IMG/VR virus record: IMGVR_UViG_3300020445_000064
Span: 1-25,590 of that record
From: a virus
Length of the DNA stretch: 25,590 bases
Strand: one strand, 5' to 3'
Position 1 is the first letter of the stretch; every line of letters starts with the position of its first letter. Shown piece by piece: positions 17,301 to 23,300 of the stretch. The notes below the pieces were generated by a model that did not search any database, was not told where the DNA came from, and saw only the letters and a list, made by a program, of their open reading frames with translations. The position numbers and the translations under genes were made by a program.

Positions 17301-20300
17301 GTATCAGTAAAATATCTACCAGACTGAATAGACATTGAAACATAGTTAGTTGTCTCAATCTTCTTAACATACTGAATATTACCAACTAGATCCTTCTTAT
17401 ATGGATCATATGCTGCATCAGCATTCAAACTATTAACAGTAAAATCATTATCAGTATAACCAATCTTCTCATTGGCTTGTACTGGGTTGTAGAATGTTGC
17501 CTTAGTAACAGAACCAGATACTGGCTTCAGAACAATCTTCTGTGGTAATAGTTTTCTGGTCTCATCCTTACGTACCTTAATAGTGAAACCATTCAAAGGA
17601 TCACGAACAGACTGTAAGTACTGAGGAATAACATAACGTAAACGATAGATACGATCTTCTGCATCTCTATCATCCTTGATTCTTTCATACCAAGAATCAT
17701 TTGTCTTATCCTGACCAGATGCATCACTATAAGTAGCATCATGGAATCTAGATAAGATTTCCATTGAGTTTGCACCAGCACCCTGAGAATTATTTTCTAC
17801 CTGAAGATACCACTTACCATAAGCTGTTGGAGTAGTATTTGGATTTGGATATGATGGATCATATCTCATTGGTGACTCACGCTTGTCTGCAAATACAGAG
17901 AAGTCGTAAGTTCCAGGCTGGAATGTAATAGGATTAACATTTGCTATCGCATCATTCTTAGTAGCATGGATAGTAAATACCTTTTCATTCTGATATCTTG
18001 CAAAGAAGAATTTATTTCCTCTTATTTCACCAGTGGTTGTATCAGCAAAGGCTGGATTAGTTGCATATGAAGCTCCTAAGACAGGAAGACTTCCACCCTC
18101 ATTAGCTCTGAAGAATACTTCATGCTCAGTAGTATTAGAAGATACAATATCAAATATATGTGGAACGTCTGTTCTGATACCAGCAGTGACTGATCCATCA
18201 AGTACACAAGAGTATTGATGTAGATCATACTTATCATCAAGAACAAACTGATAGACATCAATTTCAATGTCTGGATGGATTGCCTCTACTTCAGCAGAGT
18301 GAATGTAGATACCAGCAGCAGCATTTTCCTTACTACTTGCTAACATCATGTAGAGCTGTGATGCTGCACCACCATTGAACTGTGTTGCAGTGCTATAATT
18401 CTCTGGTTTTGTATTTCTACCAGAAGCAATTACATAGTACTTGGTGTTAGTATCAAATCCATTAGGTAGTCTTACATTACGCTTATCAACATCAACATAC
18501 TCATTAGTTGTTGTATCATAACGAGGACGTGGTACAAGACGTACAGGAGTTCCAGTCTCTAAGTTATGAGGATTAGTTCCTGCGATCTTCCATAATGTAG
18601 CTCTAGAAGACAATGCTGATGTAGCAGTAGCTGGTTGAGTTCTAGGAACACTATTCAGACCAGTCTGAATAATAGTAACAATATTAGAGAAGTACTGACG
18701 TATAGTATCAGACTGAGTATTACATTGAGGATAACCAGTATCTTGTGTAATACTATCATCTGTTGTTGGTGTGTACTCAGTTGTGTATACACCAGATGGT
18801 AAGGTGAAGTATAGATAAGAGTTTGATGTACTGGAATTAGCATTCACAGAAGGACCAAATGCAACACCCAATGGTGATTCAACTCTCTCTACAAGATCTA
18901 GAGATCCAGTTGTTGTAATTGCATCAGTAAGTAACTTGAATAGAGTAGTTACAGATGAAGCAACATTCTGACATGAACCATTAGAAATAGTTCTTGTAAT
19001 ACTATCAAGGGAGCTAGGTGTAGAAACAGTACTCTTAACAATGTTAATAAGAGTATCAATAGATGTTCTTACATTCTCACACTTACCAACTGACCTAGTT
19101 CTTATAACACCACCAGTTGTTACAGCTCCAGCAGATGCACTAACAAATGTGTGTGGATAATTACCACCAGTAATTAGTGAATTTGCAGCAGCAGAAACAA
19201 ATGTATGAACATATTGATCTGATGCACCAGAAGCACCAACATCTACAGTAATTGTAGTTGAAGTTACAGATACTATATTAACTGCTGTTTGATATGCTGG
19301 ATCAGTTGCTCTAGGATAAGTATGGTTAGTAGCATTACCATCCTTAGTACATGTGAATGTAAATCCATCATCAGCTAATCTAACACTACTACCAGCCTTC
19401 AAACTATGAGCACCAATAGTCAGCATCATATAACCAGATGAAGGATTATATGTAGCATTTGTTGGTGTATAATTTACAGATGGAGATGCATCTCCTACAT
19501 TAACTGTAATAGAATTTGCTGTTACTGCTGATATAACAATTGACTTACCAGAAATAGGATCAGATGTACGTGGATAAGTGTGGTTAGTAGCATTACTATC
19601 CATTCCACATGTAAATGTCAGAGAATTATCTGCTATCTGAACATAGGTTCCAGCAGATATACTATGAGCACCAATTGTTAATGTTAGATCACCAGTAGCA
19701 GGGTCATAAGTAGCACCACTAACAGATCTTGTTATTCCAGTAAGACTCTCAGGTGTCTGTAGAGCATTAGTAACGATAGTAGATAATGTACTAACAGCAG
19801 ATCTTACATCCTCACACTTAGTAACAGACTCAGTACGAGTTACACCCTGTAGTGAACTTGGTGTAGAAATAGTATCAGTCAGAATCTGAACTAAAGAAGT
19901 AACTGTAGCTCTCTGATTAGGACACTTAGGATTATTAGTATCAGAAGTAATTGATGTGTCTTTTGCTTGAGTTAATGCTGTGTGACCACCAACAGTAACT
20001 GTCTCATTTGTCATAACCTGAATAATCAGATCACGTACATGATTGAAAGCAGATATAGTTTCATTCTCAGATCCAGCAGCATGAGCTCCAGCAACATACA
20101 TGTTGGCAGCATCCCACACACGATCATTACCACCGTATGCTAAGTTGTGTGCAACAACATCTACTACATCCTTAAGATCATCAAGACAATCAGTGGAACT
20201 ATATCCAGACTGCCATGTATAAGAAGGATACTGGGCTATCATCCTTCCCAGTGCAATTTCTGCCACGAAATTTTTGTTGGCATCAATTAAATTCTTAGCA

Positions 20301-23300
20301 TCACCGACCTTATTATCTTGAGGTGATTGAGTAGCAACTGTTAATGCATTATCATATGACTGAACTAATCCATGCTTACCAATAATGAGAACCTTCTCTT
20401 GTCTCATTACTTGAACCATTATATTAGTAGCATACTTAAATGCCATGACAACCTGATCTGTTTGTCCTGCACAAATAGCAAGAGAAACATATAGGTTTGC
20501 CATATCCCAAGTTCTATCATTACCACCGAAGGCAGTATTATATGAAACTTCCTCAACGAAATCTAATAGATCATCAAGACAATCTTGAGGGTCGCCAGTT
20601 GGAGGTAGATAGGTAGGATATTCTAGAAGCATTCTTGCATAAGCTTCCTGTGCAATCAAATCCTTATTAGCAATCATTAGATTGCGAGCATCACCAAATC
20701 TATCTGTTGGAGGATCAGCGATGTCAGTAGTAATTGTAGTATCAATTACCTGACTTATACCATGAGAACCAATGGATAAAATTCTTTGGTTACGAGCAAC
20801 TTGAGTAGCAAGTTCTTTTACATGCTCAAATACTATATTAGTTTCTGTCTCCTCACCAGCAACGTGAGCTCCAGTCTTGTATGAGTATGCAGCATCCCAT
20901 GTCTTATCGTTACCACCATATGCTACGTTATCAGCAACTGCTTCAAGTAGATCAACAACGTCATCAACACAATCTTGATTATGATATGCTCTGCTATTTC
21001 CTACAGAGAATACCTTATGAACAGAATCAGGTTCTGAGCTGACCCATGTATGATTATAATTACCACCAGTAATAACAGCACCAGAAGTTGCACTAACAAA
21101 TGTGTGTCCAAATCTATTACCTACTGTACCTACATCAACATTAATAGTAATAGATCCACTCTGCTTCTCAATACCATTACTAGTACCTCTTCTAAAGGTA
21201 TGAACAGATTGAGGAAGATGCTTAACACAATTATTTCCAGCAGAAACAAATGTATGTACTGACTGTGGCTTGTATTGAACAGCATCAGTATCAGCACTTA
21301 CAAATGTATGAGCATATTGGTTGTTAGTATCAGCGTCAAAACCTACATTAATAGTAAGTGTTCCATCTTGATGTTCTAACCCACCAGCAGAAGAACTAAC
21401 AAAATAATGAGCAGAAGTATCCTGAGATATACCTACATTAACTTGGAATGCATTCTGAGCAACATTAGAAATCTTCAACCAACGTCCACTTGGATAATCA
21501 TATCCAGCACGAGGATATGCTTTACCACTTGTAGCAATACCTACATTAAATGAAATAGTATCAGCAGTTACTGCTGTAATTGCTAATGCATTGTTATATG
21601 CAGGGTCAGTTGTACGTGGATATGTATGGACTGTAGCATGACCATCCTTATCACATGTGAAGCTAAGAGAATTAGGAGTAATAGTTACAGTATCACTAGT
21701 AGTTAAACTATGACCTGCTGCTGTAACAGTCATCACACCAGTTGCAGGATCATATGTAGCAGCAGTGACATCTAGACCACCATTAATTGCATTTGCTACT
21801 GTTCCACCAACATATGTGTGGGAGCCTGCTCCACCAAGAGCACAAGATAATGTTAATGCTCCATCAGCAATCTTAACGTAATCTCCATCAGAGAATCCAT
21901 GATTAGCAACTGAAAGCAATAATGCTCCACTTGTTGGAGTATATGATGCACCAGTTATACTATGAGTTGTTGCTCCAACTGATGTTACACTTATAGACTT
22001 ACCAGCCCAAGGATCAGTACCAGGACGAGGATAAGTATGCTGTGTTGCATTACTATCTTTATCACAAGTAAAGGTAAGAGAATTATTTTTAAGAACAACA
22101 TCAGAACCAACTGCCAATCCATGCTGTCCTACTGTTAGAGTTAAATCACCAGTTGCTTGATTATATGTTGCAGCTGTTGGTTGGAAATTTTTATCATCTC
22201 CAGCATTTCCAACATTAACAGTAATACTATCAGCAGTAGATGCTTTAATATCTAATGATCTTCCTGAAGCTCTATCTTTACCAGCCCGTGGGTATGATTG
22301 AGCAACTTGATTACCATCCATTGTACATGTAAATGACAATGCATCGTTATCAATAGTAATACCATCACCAACACTTAACTGGTGAGTACCAATAGTTAAT
22401 ACAAGATCTCCACTAGCAGGATCATATGTAGCAGTGGAAGGAGTATATTCTTGATTAGCTCCTGCTGCACCAACGTTGATTGTAAACTGATCAGTTGTTA
22501 CATTAGAAACTTCTAACCACTTACCAAAATATGGATCCGATTCACGTGGATAACTATGCTCTGTTGCATTACCATCAAAAGCACATGTGAATGTTAATGA
22601 ATTCTCAGAAATTCTTACTCTATCACCATTAACAAATCCATGACTTGGAGAAGTAACCTGCATAATACCAGTTGCAGGATCATATGCTGCTCCTGTTGGA
22701 GTCTTATAAGAAGATCCAACATCAGTAATAGTTAAAGCAGTATCATATGCAGGGTCAGTTGCACGTGGATAAGAATGTGTGGTAGCATTATTATCTTTAT
22801 CACAAGTAAATGTTAAAGAGTTATTAGCTAACTTGATACTAGTTCCCTTAACAAGATTGTGGTTATCAATACTTAATGATAGATCTCCAGTATTCTGGTT
22901 GTAAGTAGCATCAACAACATCATATGTTTTAATAGGACTCTTACCAACATTCAATGTGATAGTATTAACAGTTGTAGATCCAACTGGCAATAATGCATTT
23001 CCAGCTGGGTCACTAATACGAGGATATGAATGGTTAGAACCATTGCTATCCATACCACAAGTAAATGTTAATGCATTGAAGTCAAATCTAACAGCATCTG
23101 CTTCTCTCTGAATACCATTTCCAGCAGCAGTAGAGAATGTATGAGCATAATCACCACCAGTCTTAACACATGAAGAAGCAGCACTCACAAATGTATGAAC
23201 AGTTGTGTTTGTAGATGGTTGTGATGCTAAAACTTGTACTGTAATAGTAGTTGCAGTTGCAGCAGTAATTGGAATAGAAAGAGCTGCTGGATCTGTAGCT

